Positions 45,242-52,705 of a DNA stretch of 52,746 bases are shown piece by piece; positions within the stretch are counted from its first letter, which is position 1; the number at the start of each line of letters is the position of its first letter. Where the stretch lies: contig URGP01000016.1 in assembly GCA_900547395.1 (NCBI GenBank), forward strand, positions 1 through 52,746, written 5' to 3'. The position numbers were made by a program, and so were the translations under genes. Below the pieces are notes generated by a model, which worked only from the letters and a program-made list of their open reading frames with translations, searched no databases and was not told the origin of the DNA. The DNA is from an uncultured Opitutales bacterium (GTDB taxonomy: Bacteria; Verrucomicrobiota; Verrucomicrobiia; Opitutales; Intestinicryptomonadaceae).

Positions 45242-46828
45242 TCAGTTCTGTTTTTTATTCAAGTTTGAAAGTTTTTTCTCCAAAAATTCGCGTTCATTGG
45301 CAGAGAAAGACTCTTTCTTTAAGAGAACGGGAATTACCTTTTGCAGAAAATCGGCGTCGTTTGTTGAATTTAAAATTTCAAGGCATAGTTTCGCGCTTTC
45401 TTCTTTTAGATTTTTTGATTTCAAGAAGTCCGAAATTTCAAAAGCAAGTCCGAAATTTTGAAAGTTTTCTTTTGCCTCTTTTGCGGATTCGCGGGCGAGG
45501 GCTATTGATTTTTCTTCGTCCAAGTTGCCGTAGAGCAGGGCAAGCTTCCAGTTGAGCGCGAATTTTTCATTCAGCTTTGGAATGAAACTTTCAGCAATTT
45601 CAATCGCTTTTCTGGCGTTGCCGTTTTCGAGAAGGGACAAATTCATTTTGCGTATTACAGCGTATTGCGAAAGCCCGTCAATTTTGCCGTTTTCGATGTC
45701 TTCAAGCTGGCTTTGCAAAGTTTTTTTGAGCGGGGAATACAGCGGGTCTGCCAGCATAATCCCCTTCCAGCTGAATGCGCTCATCGAATAAAACGCGGCT
45801 TCGCCCGCTTCAAATCCGCGAGAAATATAGTGCATGTAAACATCGCTTCTGTGCGTGAAAGTCAAAAACGGCTCGTTGATGTAGCCGAAGGCGACTGCGG
45901 CATTTCGCGCGGCAAAACTCGGCGTCCAGTCTCTCGGGTTTGAAAGATTTTGCGCGGAATAGGAATAGATGTGAAGAGCCGACGCGCCGCTTGAATATTT
46001 CACGTCTTTTGACTGCGGATAGTAGCGCGGCATGTCGGTGTACCATCCGAAGTAAAATGCGGGGGCGTCAAACCTGTCAAAGTAATTGAAAAGTTGCGGC
46101 TTTTCGTCGGAAGAAACATCAAAGCCGAGTTCTTCAATGGTCTTTTTTGCGGACAAAAGCCACTTGTCGCCCGCGGGATATTTTTTTGACATGTCTATAT
46201 AGGCGCGCCCCCTAAGACCTTTTTCTTCGGCAGAAATCGCGCTATCAGCAAGGTTTAGCGCGTCCGAAAAATTCAGCCCGTCGAGCCTTGAAACCGCCAA
46301 AAAATTTTCTTTTTTGTAATCGCCGCGCTGCCTGTTTAATCCGAAGAGCGGATTTTTTTGCATTCCGCGCAGTTCGTATTTGCCTTTTAAGAGCATTGCA
46401 AGTTCGGAATCTACACAGGCGGAGTTGTTTGCGGTTGCGGATATTTTAGCGTCGGGTGAAATCTTTTCTTCCGAAATTCTGTAAGGCACTCCTTTGGCAA
46501 TCACTACATAATCGACATCGCTTTTGACAACAAGGGCGTGTTTCGGATTTTCGGAATTTAATATGTCTTTGACGGCTCCCCGCTCCTTTAAAACTTTAAA
46601 GAGTTTTTCCGCTATTTTTTTGTCGTAGTCTTCCCTTGAAATGTTTGCGGAGTCCTTTACGTCCAAGATAACGACGTTTTCTTTTGGGATTGAACGCAAT
46701 TTACAATAGTCTTCCGCGAGTTTTTTGGATTTTTCCGAGTTTTTGTTCGCCAACACAAACACGCTGCCCGCATACAAATTTATGCAGGCGAGGGCTGTCA
46801 AAAAAATTATTCCGCGCAAAAATGGCAT
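45242..46828 (-). CDS. TIGR03790 family secreted protein
   Basis: A 528-residue exported protein with a signal peptide (GIIFLTALACINLYAG, cleavage near residue 21). It matches the TIGR03790 type recalled from Acidobacteria, Planctomycetes and Verrucomicrobia: an N-terminal SVFVLANKNSEKSKKLAEDY segment, VDYVVIAKGVPYRI, SRLDG, RAYIDMS and an ADPLYSPL end to the conserved domain. The function of the family is unknown. Residues about 390-528 form a TPR-like helical extension. It lies 52 bases after the alcohol dehydrogenase gene and before the DUF362 gene, in the same direction. Confidence 0.82.
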   Translation of the reverse strand: MPFLRGIIFLTALACINLYAGSVFVLANKNSEKSKKLAEDYCKLRSIPKENVVILDVKDSANISREDYDKKIAEKLFKVLKERGAVKDILNSENPKHALVVKSDVDYVVIAKGVPYRISEEKISPDAKISATANNSACVDSELAMLLKGKYELRGMQKNPLFGLNRQRGDYKKENFLAVSRLDGLNFSDALNLADSAISAEEKGLRGRAYIDMSKKYPAGDKWLLSAKKTIEELGFDVSSDEKPQLFNYFDRFDAPAFYFGWYTDMPRYYPQSKDVKYSSGASALHIYSYSAQNLSNPRDWTPSFAARNAAVAFGYINEPFLTFTHRSDVYMHYISRGFEAGEAAFYSMSAFSWKGIMLADPLYSPLKKTLQSQLEDIENGKIDGLSQYAVIRKMNLSLLENGNARKAIEIAESFIPKLNEKFALNWKLALLYGNLDEEKSIALARESAKEAKENFQNFGLAFEISDFLKSKNLKEESAKLCLEILNSTNDADFLQKVIPVLLKKESFSANEREFLEKKLSNLNKKQN

Positions 46829-46880
46829 ATCTTTTTTTTTAATAGAACCAATGTCGGCGCGTATTGCAAATAAAAATGTT

Positions 46881-48062
46881 TTACTTTGCGTTCAAATAGA
46901 TTTGCTTCATATCGCTTTCGTTGAGCGGGCGGAATTTTCCGATTTTTTGTGTTCCGCCGTTTGAGCATTTTTTTGCGAGCAAAGAGGCAAGGTCTTCATT
47001 GATTTCGATGCCAAGATGGGAAATTCTTGTGGGCATTCCGACGCTTGCAAAAAATTCCTCGAACTTTTCTATCCCCTTCAATGCGGTTGAAACGGGGTCG
47101 GAGGCGTTGTTTTCAACTCCCGCGACGTTTACGGCAAGCCTTGCAAAGCGTTTTGGATTTTCAGGCAAGACGTATTTTGCCCATGTGCTCCAAATTGCCG
47201 CAAGCCCCGCGCCGTGCGCGACGTCGAATATTCCGCTTAACTCGTGTTCGAGAGCGTGGCACGACCAGTCGCCTTTTGTCCTGTCGCCTGTTATGTTGTT
47301 GTGCGAAAGCGTTGATGCCCACATTATTTCGGCGCGCGCATTCAAGTCTTGCGGATTTTCGTGCAGGATTTTTGCGTTGGCAATTACCGTGCGCATCAAG
47401 GCTTCCGCAATGGAGTCGGTCAGTTCGAAGCTTTCTGTATTTTTAAAATAGCGTTCGAGGGTGTGAAGAAGAATGTCGGCGCATCCGCTTTGCGTCTGGT
47501 AGTCTGGAAGAGTCAGGGTTAGTTCGGGATTAAGAATCGAAAACTTTGCCCTTACGAGGTCGTTGTTTATCGCGCGTTTGAGTTGCCCCTCGTCTTTTGT
47601 TATGACGGAAGCTTCGCTCATTTCGCTGCCCGCCGCCGCCATTGTCAGTATTACGCCGAGGGGAGCGCAGGCTTTCGGCGTTTTTGAAGTCGTGTAAAAA
47701 TCCCAAACGTCGCAGTCGGGATTTGCAATGGCAAGCGCGATTGCCTTTGCGGAATCTATCACGCTTCCTCCGCCGACAGCCAGAAGAAAGTCGATGTTTT
47801 CCGCTTTGCATATTTCCGCACCCCTATAGACGTCGCAAAGGCGGGGATTTGGTTTTACTCCGCCAAATTCTACATATTCAATTCCTTCCGATTTGAGCAA
47901 GGTTTCGACTTCCTCTATCAACCCCGATTTTTTAGCGCTTTGTCCGCCGAAGTGTATCAGAACTTTTTTTGCGCCAAATTCTTTTAGCAACTTGCCGACC
48001 TTCTTTTGCGCGCCAAGCCCGAATTCTATTTTTGTGGGTGCGAAGTATGTAAAATTATTCAT
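46881..48062 (-). CDS. Iron-containing alcohol dehydrogenase, BDH/YqhD type
   Basis: A 393-residue NAD(P)H-dependent alcohol/aldehyde oxidoreductase of the group III metal-dependent family. GGGSVIDSAKAIAL (97-110) binds the cofactor, and the metal ligands are D196, H200, H269 and H283 (GCADILLHTLE, WSCHALEHELSG, VAHGAGLAAIW). The overall pattern matches butanol dehydrogenase/YqhD (aldehyde reduction during fermentation). Substrate cannot be assigned. It may be co-transcribed with the TIGR03790 gene. Confidence 0.93.
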   Translation of the reverse strand: MNNFTYFAPTKIEFGLGAQKKVGKLLKEFGAKKVLIHFGGQSAKKSGLIEEVETLLKSEGIEYVEFGGVKPNPRLCDVYRGAEICKAENIDFLLAVGGGSVIDSAKAIALAIANPDCDVWDFYTTSKTPKACAPLGVILTMAAAGSEMSEASVITKDEGQLKRAINNDLVRAKFSILNPELTLTLPDYQTQSGCADILLHTLERYFKNTESFELTDSIAEALMRTVIANAKILHENPQDLNARAEIMWASTLSHNNITGDRTKGDWSCHALEHELSGIFDVAHGAGLAAIWSTWAKYVLPENPKRFARLAVNVAGVENNASDPVSTALKGIEKFEEFFASVGMPTRISHLGIEINEDLASLLAKKCSNGGTQKIGKFRPLNESDMKQIYLNAK

Positions 48063-48149
48063 CGAAATTGAGAATTAAAACTTTTTATGTATTTTGAAAC
48101 AAAGTTTCGCAATTCGCGCATGGCAAGTCAAACGTTTTCCGCAAAAACT

Positions 48150-48815
48150 TTAATTTTTATTTTGCAGTGCGGGGGCGATTGTCTTGAAAAAGCGTTTCCA
48201 ACTGTCGTTGGCATTAAAGTTTTTGAAGCCTTCGTATTCCGAGTGCGAGAGATTGTCGCTTACGATTTTGTAGGATATGAGATTTGGAAATTTTTTGTGG
48301 AAATAGAAAAGCTCCATGTCAAATACGCAAGGCTCTTTGATGTCGGTTTCTTCCACGAATTTGTCGGACGAAAAACAGGGGACTCCGCCAAAGTCTGAGA
48401 TTTTTGAAATTGCGTTCGGGGTTTCAATTTTTGCGACTTTGTTTACCTTGCACATCTCGCCTTTACTTATGACGTTGCTTCCGCAGTATCCGACGTTTAT
48501 GACCAATACATTGCCGTGAAGAGCCGTGTTTTTAAGGGAAGAATTTACGCAATTTTTGCCGACTCCCGTCGTTATGCATGATATTTTGCCGTTTGAAGAA
48601 ATGTTCTTTGAAAGCTTTTTTAGCCCGTATTCTTTTTCAATGTATTTGCTTTCATCGGGCATCGCGATTGCAAACAATACGGACGATTTTATGTGGGAAC
48701 TGTCCGCGCAATTTTCTTCCGAACAAAACACAGTTTCGGAATTTTGCTTAACCGATGAACACGCCGCGACAAACAGCGCAAACAAAACAAATACCGTTTT
48801 GAAAAATGTCTTCAT
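48150..48815 (-). CDS. Putative lipoprotein with nucleoside phosphorylase/nucleosidase fold
   Basis: A 221-residue exported protein. ATG 48815 starts a signal peptide ending at FVAAC, a good lipobox with the lipid cysteine at residue 19. The remainder resembles 5'-methylthioadenosine/SAH nucleosidase or PNP-type proteins: VLFAIAMPDESKYIEK, ISCITTGVGKNCVNSSL, NVLVINVGYCGSN, FDMELFYFHKKFPN and SYKIVSDNLS line up with the family's strands, including the DMEsxA-like and SD motifs. Such enzymes are normally cytoplasmic, so a membrane-tethered version is odd. Identification rests on motif order only. Confidence 0.65.
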   Translation of the reverse strand: MKTFFKTVFVLFALFVAACSSVKQNSETVFCSEENCADSSHIKSSVLFAIAMPDESKYIEKEYGLKKLSKNISSNGKISCITTGVGKNCVNSSLKNTALHGNVLVINVGYCGSNVISKGEMCKVNKVAKIETPNAISKISDFGGVPCFSSDKFVEETDIKEPCVFDMELFYFHKKFPNLISYKIVSDNLSHSEYEGFKNFNANDSWKRFFKTIAPALQNKN

Positions 48816-48843
48816 GAATTTTATTTTGCAGTGGAAATTTAAG

Positions 48844-48872
48844 TTAATATAAAAAGCAAAACATATTTGCAA
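48844..48872 (-). promoter_or_regulatory. Promoter candidate for the nucleosidase-like lipoprotein
   Basis: On the minus strand TTGCAA (48867-48872), 17-base spacer, TATTAA (48844-48849), 29 bases before the start codon. Confidence 0.45.
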
Positions 48873-49175
48873 AATGCCCTGCAAGTACAAGAACAAAAGC
48901 ATTTCAAGTTATGTTTTTTTATGAAGGGATTATTTTCTTGTCTTTATTTGACAAAATACCGAAAAGATGAGAAATGCCTTTTGCAAAAAATTCATAATTA
49001 AATTTTTTGGCAAATATGATTTCTTTTATCCATTGTGAAAATCTCGCAACTATCTGAAATTTTGCGGGAGAAGGCGATTATGTTGATTATTAAAAAAATT
49101 AAACAGTAAAAAAATATCCGCCAGTTTTTATCGACTTTTTTTCACTGCTTTGCAAAAATGTACATTATATAGCTT
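48873..49175. other. AT-rich intergenic region
   Basis: About 300 bases without a convincing gene, beginning an AT-rich stretch that lasts to the tRNA-His. A nine-codon open frame with a purine-rich start context lies near 49081, too short to call. No terminator, repeat or recognised promoter was found. Confidence 0.4.
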
Positions 49176-50246
49176 ATGAATTCAGATTCAATGATAACAC
49201 ATTCTTTTGAACTTCCGTTGGCGGAAATAAAGCGGAACTGGCGCCAAGATGCAAAGTATTTTTACGAAAGATTGGGGTATAAGCTCATACTTGAAACAGA
49301 AAGCGAAATGCTTTTTAAGGCAGGATCTATTATCGGCAATATTCTCTCTTTTAATCCCGCAAAAATTAAAAGGGAACTGTATATAAAAGAGGAGAACAAT
49401 AAAATTTTTTGCTCGTTAAATGTTTCTTTGGATTTTAGAACTCAACCCAATCTCGAAATAGAATATACAGAGTGGGAAATTGGGGCATTCAGAATTTTTT
49501 TGGGCGCATATCATATTTCGGAAATTCCGCCAAAGCCAAATACAAAAGCGGCAGTATTTATTTATCTTTTGGGAGTTTTTAAGATAATATTCATAAATGC
49601 AGGCATAGCGGTTTTGGCAGTAATGTTAATAGGTTTTGCGCTTCGGTATGCTACCCTGAAGATGTCCGATTTGATGTATGATGGACCAAGGATAAACTTA
49701 AATGAAAATTTAAGCGGTACAGAAAAGGCGCGCGCGGGATTGGCAGATGTTTATATTATGCCGTTTTACGGTTTTTCTGAAGATTTGGCAAGCGCGCTTG
49801 CGTCTAATTTGTCTGAAGATTTAAAAATAAATGTCCGCACAACGGCGGCTCTTCCCATACCGGAAAACGCTTTTGAAAAAAACCGCCAACAATACAACAC
49901 AGACGCTTTTTACAAGGCGGAAATTGATGCGGCTTGCAGATTGCAAGACCTGAAAAAAGAAACGGTTTTTATAGGGCTTGTTCCGGGAAGCATATTCATA
50001 AAGGGAACGCAATTTAGATCTGTCTTTGCGTGCCAGTTTGACTCACAGTTCTCTGTTGTCGGAGATTATGAAATGCGTTCATCGCATACTCCTGAATGGT
50101 TGTACCATACGCGGCTGTATAAAATGGTAAAGCGGCAAATAGGCAAAACATACTATAAAAAACCTCCGAGTGCGGATAAAAACAGCTTAATGAAATCTCC
50201 CGTGATGAGCGTTGCGGATTTAGATGATTTGGGTCTTGATTTTTAA
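49176..50246 (+). CDS. Membrane protein with possible degenerate archaemetzincin-like domain
   Basis: A 356-residue protein. Residues 1-120 form an unrecognised cytoplasmic domain, residues 126-160 one or two membrane helices (VFIYLLGVFKIIFI, VLAVMLIGFAL). Residues 185-330 follow the order of archaemetzincin (peptidase M54): VYIMPFYGFSEDL, NVRTTAALPIPENAF, RQQYNTDAF (237-245), TVFIGLVPG and RLYKMVKRQIGKTYY (313-327). The last aligns with the family's RxxKEvxHELGHxxGL zinc helix, but the HExxH residues are replaced (KR in place of HE, K in place of the second H), so it would be inactive. This is inference from pattern. A C-terminal tail follows. Confidence 0.6.
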   Translation: MNSDSMITHSFELPLAEIKRNWRQDAKYFYERLGYKLILETESEMLFKAGSIIGNILSFNPAKIKRELYIKEENNKIFCSLNVSLDFRTQPNLEIEYTEWEIGAFRIFLGAYHISEIPPKPNTKAAVFIYLLGVFKIIFINAGIAVLAVMLIGFALRYATLKMSDLMYDGPRINLNENLSGTEKARAGLADVYIMPFYGFSEDLASALASNLSEDLKINVRTTAALPIPENAFEKNRQQYNTDAFYKAEIDAACRLQDLKKETVFIGLVPGSIFIKGTQFRSVFACQFDSQFSVVGDYEMRSSHTPEWLYHTRLYKMVKRQIGKTYYKKPPSADKNSLMKSPVMSVADLDDLGLDF

Positions 50247-50369
50247 AGAAAAAATATTGATACGCCGAACTGTTGCTGTTTTTACGCCGCTAAGCTGGTT
50301 TTGTCTTTATGACAGAAACTTTTTTCGTAAGCTATATAAAAATATCAAATGTTTTTCTGCGGAGGTTTT

Positions 50370-50533
50370 ATGAAAAAGTTATTTTTAATGTTTTTTATAA
50401 CATGTTTTTCTACGCGTCGGCAATGAAAAGGATGAAAAGCATTCCGGATTTTTTTTGCGAAATAAAACTTGGTGCAAACAGCTACGGGCAGTTTGCCAAT
50501 TTCAATTTTGAATGTGTTGGCATCGGATTTTAA
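50370..50533 (+). pseudogene. Small secreted protein interrupted by a one-base frameshift
   Basis: GGAGG (50361-50365) and ATG 50370 begin a signal peptide (MKKLFLMFFITCF), but the frame stops after 18 codons (TGA 50424). One additional T in the run of five T (50405-50409) joins it to FYASAMKRMKSIPDFFCEIK and on to VGIGF, ending at 50533: a 55-residue preprotein with a textbook A-S-A cleavage site and a short mature peptide with two cysteines. ATGACA, an 18-base spacer and TATATA lie upstream. It is either a recently broken gene, a slippage-controlled one or a sequence error. No family is recognised. Confidence 0.55.
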
Positions 50534-51504
50534 TTCTCGGCATGAATTTTTCCGAAAATATTGCCTCTTATGATAAACTGTTTCCCGTCGCTCTTGTTTT
50601 CAATTATAGTGCCATCCGGAATCTTGAATTTCAGTTTTTCCTCTATTATTTCTTTGGAGTCGGCAACATTGTTTAACTTTATGCGTATCCAATATTTGAT
50701 ATCATTTTTCAATGCGGCGTTTAAGTCATTATCGGGATAATAAAGATTGGCTCTTTTTATTTCTACAAATTTAGGGATATAAATATTTGAATGTTCCAAT
50801 TTTATATAGTTGTCGTAGATAATTTCCATTCTTGGCGGAAAAATTTCCCGTTCAGAATTTTGCCCGAGCTTAAGCGTTTGCAATTTTATTAATGTAGGAT
50901 ACAGCTTTTCGCCAAATTTCTTTAGTTTTAATGTAAGCACAAGTGAAGTTTCGGATTTTTTTGTCTTTTCGGAATCCATTCTATATTCAAAAACTTCTTC
51001 TCCGTCTGCCGTTTTTGCGGTTAATTCTCCTTTTGAAGCGAATTTTTCAATCAAATTCGTGATCATTTCCCCTTTGGTTAAAAAGCTGTCATTTGGCAGT
51101 AATGTCAAATATTCCCAAAATGTTTGCGGGGTTTGATTGTTTTTATCTTTTTCTAAAACTATGCACCGTTTTATGTTTTCTATATACAAAACAGATGAAT
51201 CTCCAATGGTCAAAGCTCTTGCATTGTAGGGTTTGCCATCATAAATCGGGGCATGGGATACGATTTTTAACATTTGCTTGTCCGCGCCATTGTTGGTGAA
51301 TTCATAATCGGCATCCGGAAGTTGTTTATTCATCTCTTCCGATTTGTATTCCGGATGGTCTTTTACGTGTTCAATAGTATATTTTACTGAAATAGGAGTA
51401 GAAATATTGCAGATATTTTTTTCAAATATGTCAGTAAAATCAACCGCGCCTGCACTGGTTAACGCAATGAAGCAGCATATAATACAAAAAATTTTTATTC
51501 GCAT
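50530..51504 (-). CDS. Secreted protein of unknown function
   Basis: A 324-residue exported protein; ATG 51504 starts a signal peptide (IKIFCIICCFIALTSAGA). Upstream in-frame residues overlap the preceding gene and are basic, so they are excluded. The mature chain is rich in Lys, Glu, Ile and Asn and looks beta-rich in places (YEFTNNGADKQMLKIVS, GEEVFEYRMDS, RMEIIYDNYI, KQFIIRGNIFG), vaguely like LolA/outer-membrane-lipoprotein-sorting folds, but no family is claimed. It overlaps the upstream Cys-rich gene by ten bases, implying coupled translation and joint function. Confidence 0.7.
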   Translation of the reverse strand: MRIKIFCIICCFIALTSAGAVDFTDIFEKNICNISTPISVKYTIEHVKDHPEYKSEEMNKQLPDADYEFTNNGADKQMLKIVSHAPIYDGKPYNARALTIGDSSVLYIENIKRCIVLEKDKNNQTPQTFWEYLTLLPNDSFLTKGEMITNLIEKFASKGELTAKTADGEEVFEYRMDSEKTKKSETSLVLTLKLKKFGEKLYPTLIKLQTLKLGQNSEREIFPPRMEIIYDNYIKLEHSNIYIPKFVEIKRANLYYPDNDLNAALKNDIKYWIRIKLNNVADSKEIIEEKLKFKIPDGTIIENKSDGKQFIIRGNIFGKIHAEN

Positions 51505-51944
51505 GTTTTTTTGGGGAATGGGGTTGATGTAGTTCCATTTACGCCGCAATCGCCGGCATCTTCTGTCCATTTTATGCATTCGCGTTCTTTTGATTCGTTT
51601 AACATATATTGCGCATAGCGTGTCCAAGATTGGCATGTAAATTTTTTATTCATCGCGCACTTGTCGCATTCGGGCGGAGGCGTTTGGCAGGTTTTATTAT
51701 ATTTTCCCCAAAAAGAATCCTTGCAGTAGTAGCCCCAATGCTTTAAGGTGCCACTGCATTCTACATCAGGTTCTGATTCGTTTGGGCATCGTTCCGACTT
51801 GCCATCTCCGCAAGAATTAACTTCTGCCGCTCCTCCTCTTGCCTTGAACATTTCAAAATAAGTCAACTCTATGTATTCCGAATAACTTACTCCGTATGCG
51901 AAGATTCCTAATATTATACATATTGGCATTTTTGACTTTTTCAT
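51495..51944 (-). CDS. Small secreted cysteine-rich protein
   Basis: A 149-residue exported protein. ATG 51944 with AAGG upstream starts a signal peptide (KKSKMPICIILGIFAYGVSY); an ATG at 51965 adds seven residues. The mature part of about 125 residues has eleven cysteines (for example CGDGKSERC, CSGTLKHWGYYC, ECDKCAMNKKFTC), suggesting a disulfide-bonded or metal-binding domain stable outside the cell. No family was recognised. It is the first gene of a pair with 50530-51504, under a strong promoter 143 bases upstream. Confidence 0.65.
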   Translation of the reverse strand: MKKSKMPICIILGIFAYGVSYSEYIELTYFEMFKARGGAAEVNSCGDGKSERCPNESEPDVECSGTLKHWGYYCKDSFWGKYNKTCQTPPPECDKCAMNKKFTCQSWTRYAQYMLNESKERECIKWTEDAGDCGVNGTTSTPFPKKTCE

Positions 51945-51968
51945 TGCAAGCCTTGCGATTGGCATCTT

Positions 51969-52055
51969 TCAGCCTTTCCCGTTGTCAAGTTTCCTCTCAA
52001 TTTTTCTGACTTTCATTGATGGGTTGTCCGAAGTTCCAATGTAAGAGATGTGCAT
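51969..52055 (-). CDS. Possible 28-codon leader ORF
   Basis: An ATG (52055) opens MHISYIGTSDNPSM followed by a Lys/Arg-rich tail to GKG, ending 25 bases before the Cys-rich gene start. It lies wholly within the transcribed leader implied by the promoter at 52087-52116, and only a weak purine stretch precedes it. It could be a leader peptide or chance. Confidence 0.25.
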   Translation of the reverse strand: MHISYIGTSDNPSMKVRKIERKLDNGKG

Positions 52056-52086
52056 ACGTTCTCTCTTATTAGGATTTTAAATTATT

Positions 52087-52116
52087 TTTATAACTGTTTT
52101 GGTACCGGAATGTCAA
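52087..52116 (-). promoter_or_regulatory. Strong promoter of the Cys-rich/secreted pair
   Basis: On the minus strand TTGACA (52111-52116), 18-base spacer and TATAAA (52087-52092). The leader to the first major start codon would be about 135 bases, long for this window. Confidence 0.6.
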
Positions 52117-52461
52117 ATATTTTTTACGAAAACAATTAAATATATAAATATTATGCTATAACTTTTAAATCGGTTGCACATAAAATAGTTAACAATATGC
52201 TAATCTATCTGACGACAATAGGTTTAAATTTAGATTTTGGTTTTGAGTTTGATAAATTGTGGCTTCTATCCCTTGTTCTCTAAGGTTTAAATCTTTCCGA
52301 GAATAGACCTGTTTTCCGCCATTTTGCAGCCCAATTTTGGGAGTGGATAGGCGATTAACAGTCGAACGTGAGAATATTACAATTTGAATCTGCAAAGCAA
52401 TAAGCATTGCAAGTCTGTTAAATACAAAAGATTATGGATATTGTTTTGAAAATATCAGGGC
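52117..52461. other. AT-rich intergenic region without a recognisable gene
   Basis: A 72-codon open frame on the minus strand (52189-52407) has no ribosome site, signal or family resemblance and ends in a Gln/Asn/Leu repeat; it may be a decayed gene fragment. A ten-base repeat AGGTTTAAAT occurs twice. No copy of the tRNA-His 3' end that would mark an integration site was seen. Confidence 0.4.
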
Positions 52462-52511
52462 GCAAAAAAAAACGCAAAACTGTTGCTTTTAGTTTGCGTC
52501 AATTTTGCGTT
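52462..52511 (-). terminator. Terminator of tRNA-His
   Basis: AACGCAAAA (52471-52479) pairs with TTTTGCGTT (52503-52511) around a 23-base loop; a run of eight or more T follows on the minus strand. Confidence 0.65.
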
Positions 52512-52522
52512 TATTGGTTTTA

Positions 52523-52600
52523 TGGGGTGGATAACGGGACTCGAACCCGTGACCCTCGGAACCACAATCCGATGCTCTAACCAACTGAGCTACATCCACC
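52523..52600 (-). tRNA. tRNA-His (anticodon GUG)
   Basis: A 78-base cloverleaf on the minus strand with encoded CCA. The anticodon loop TTGTGGT gives GTG. The extra 5' G (position 52600) pairs with the discriminator C, the identity mark of tRNA-His. The D arm is GCTCAGTTGGTTAGAGC and the T arm GGGTTCGAGTCCC. Confidence 0.96.
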
Positions 52601-52616
52601 ATTAAATAAAAGAAAT

Positions 52617-52645
52617 AGAACAATCATATTTCTTTGTTTTGTCAA
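52617..52645 (-). promoter_or_regulatory. Promoter candidate for tRNA-His
   Basis: On the minus strand a perfect TTGACA (52640-52645), 17-base spacer and TGTTCT (52617-52622, three of six matches), about 17 bases before the tRNA. Confidence 0.45.
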
Positions 52646-52672
52646 GCGTTTTGATTGCTTTTTTTCGGGCGC

Positions 52673-52705
52673 AAAAAAAATCGGGGTATGCTTGAACTGT
52701 ACCCC
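52673..52705 (-). terminator. Possible minus-strand terminator near the window end
   Basis: GGGGTA (52683-52688) pairs with TACCCC (52700-52705) around an 11-base loop, followed on the minus strand by GATTTTTTTT. It overlaps the proposed IS end, so the hairpin may be a by-product of that sequence. Confidence 0.4.

Noticed and set aside
49081..49110. Nine-codon ORF after a purine-rich site
   Set aside because: Too short and without any supporting context.
52189..52407. 72-codon minus-strand open frame
   Set aside because: No ribosome site, odd composition and no family resemblance; kept only as a possible decayed fragment.
48816..52522. Attachment-site repeat of the tRNA-His 3' end
   Set aside because: No second copy of the T-arm or acceptor sequence was found in the AT-rich segment.
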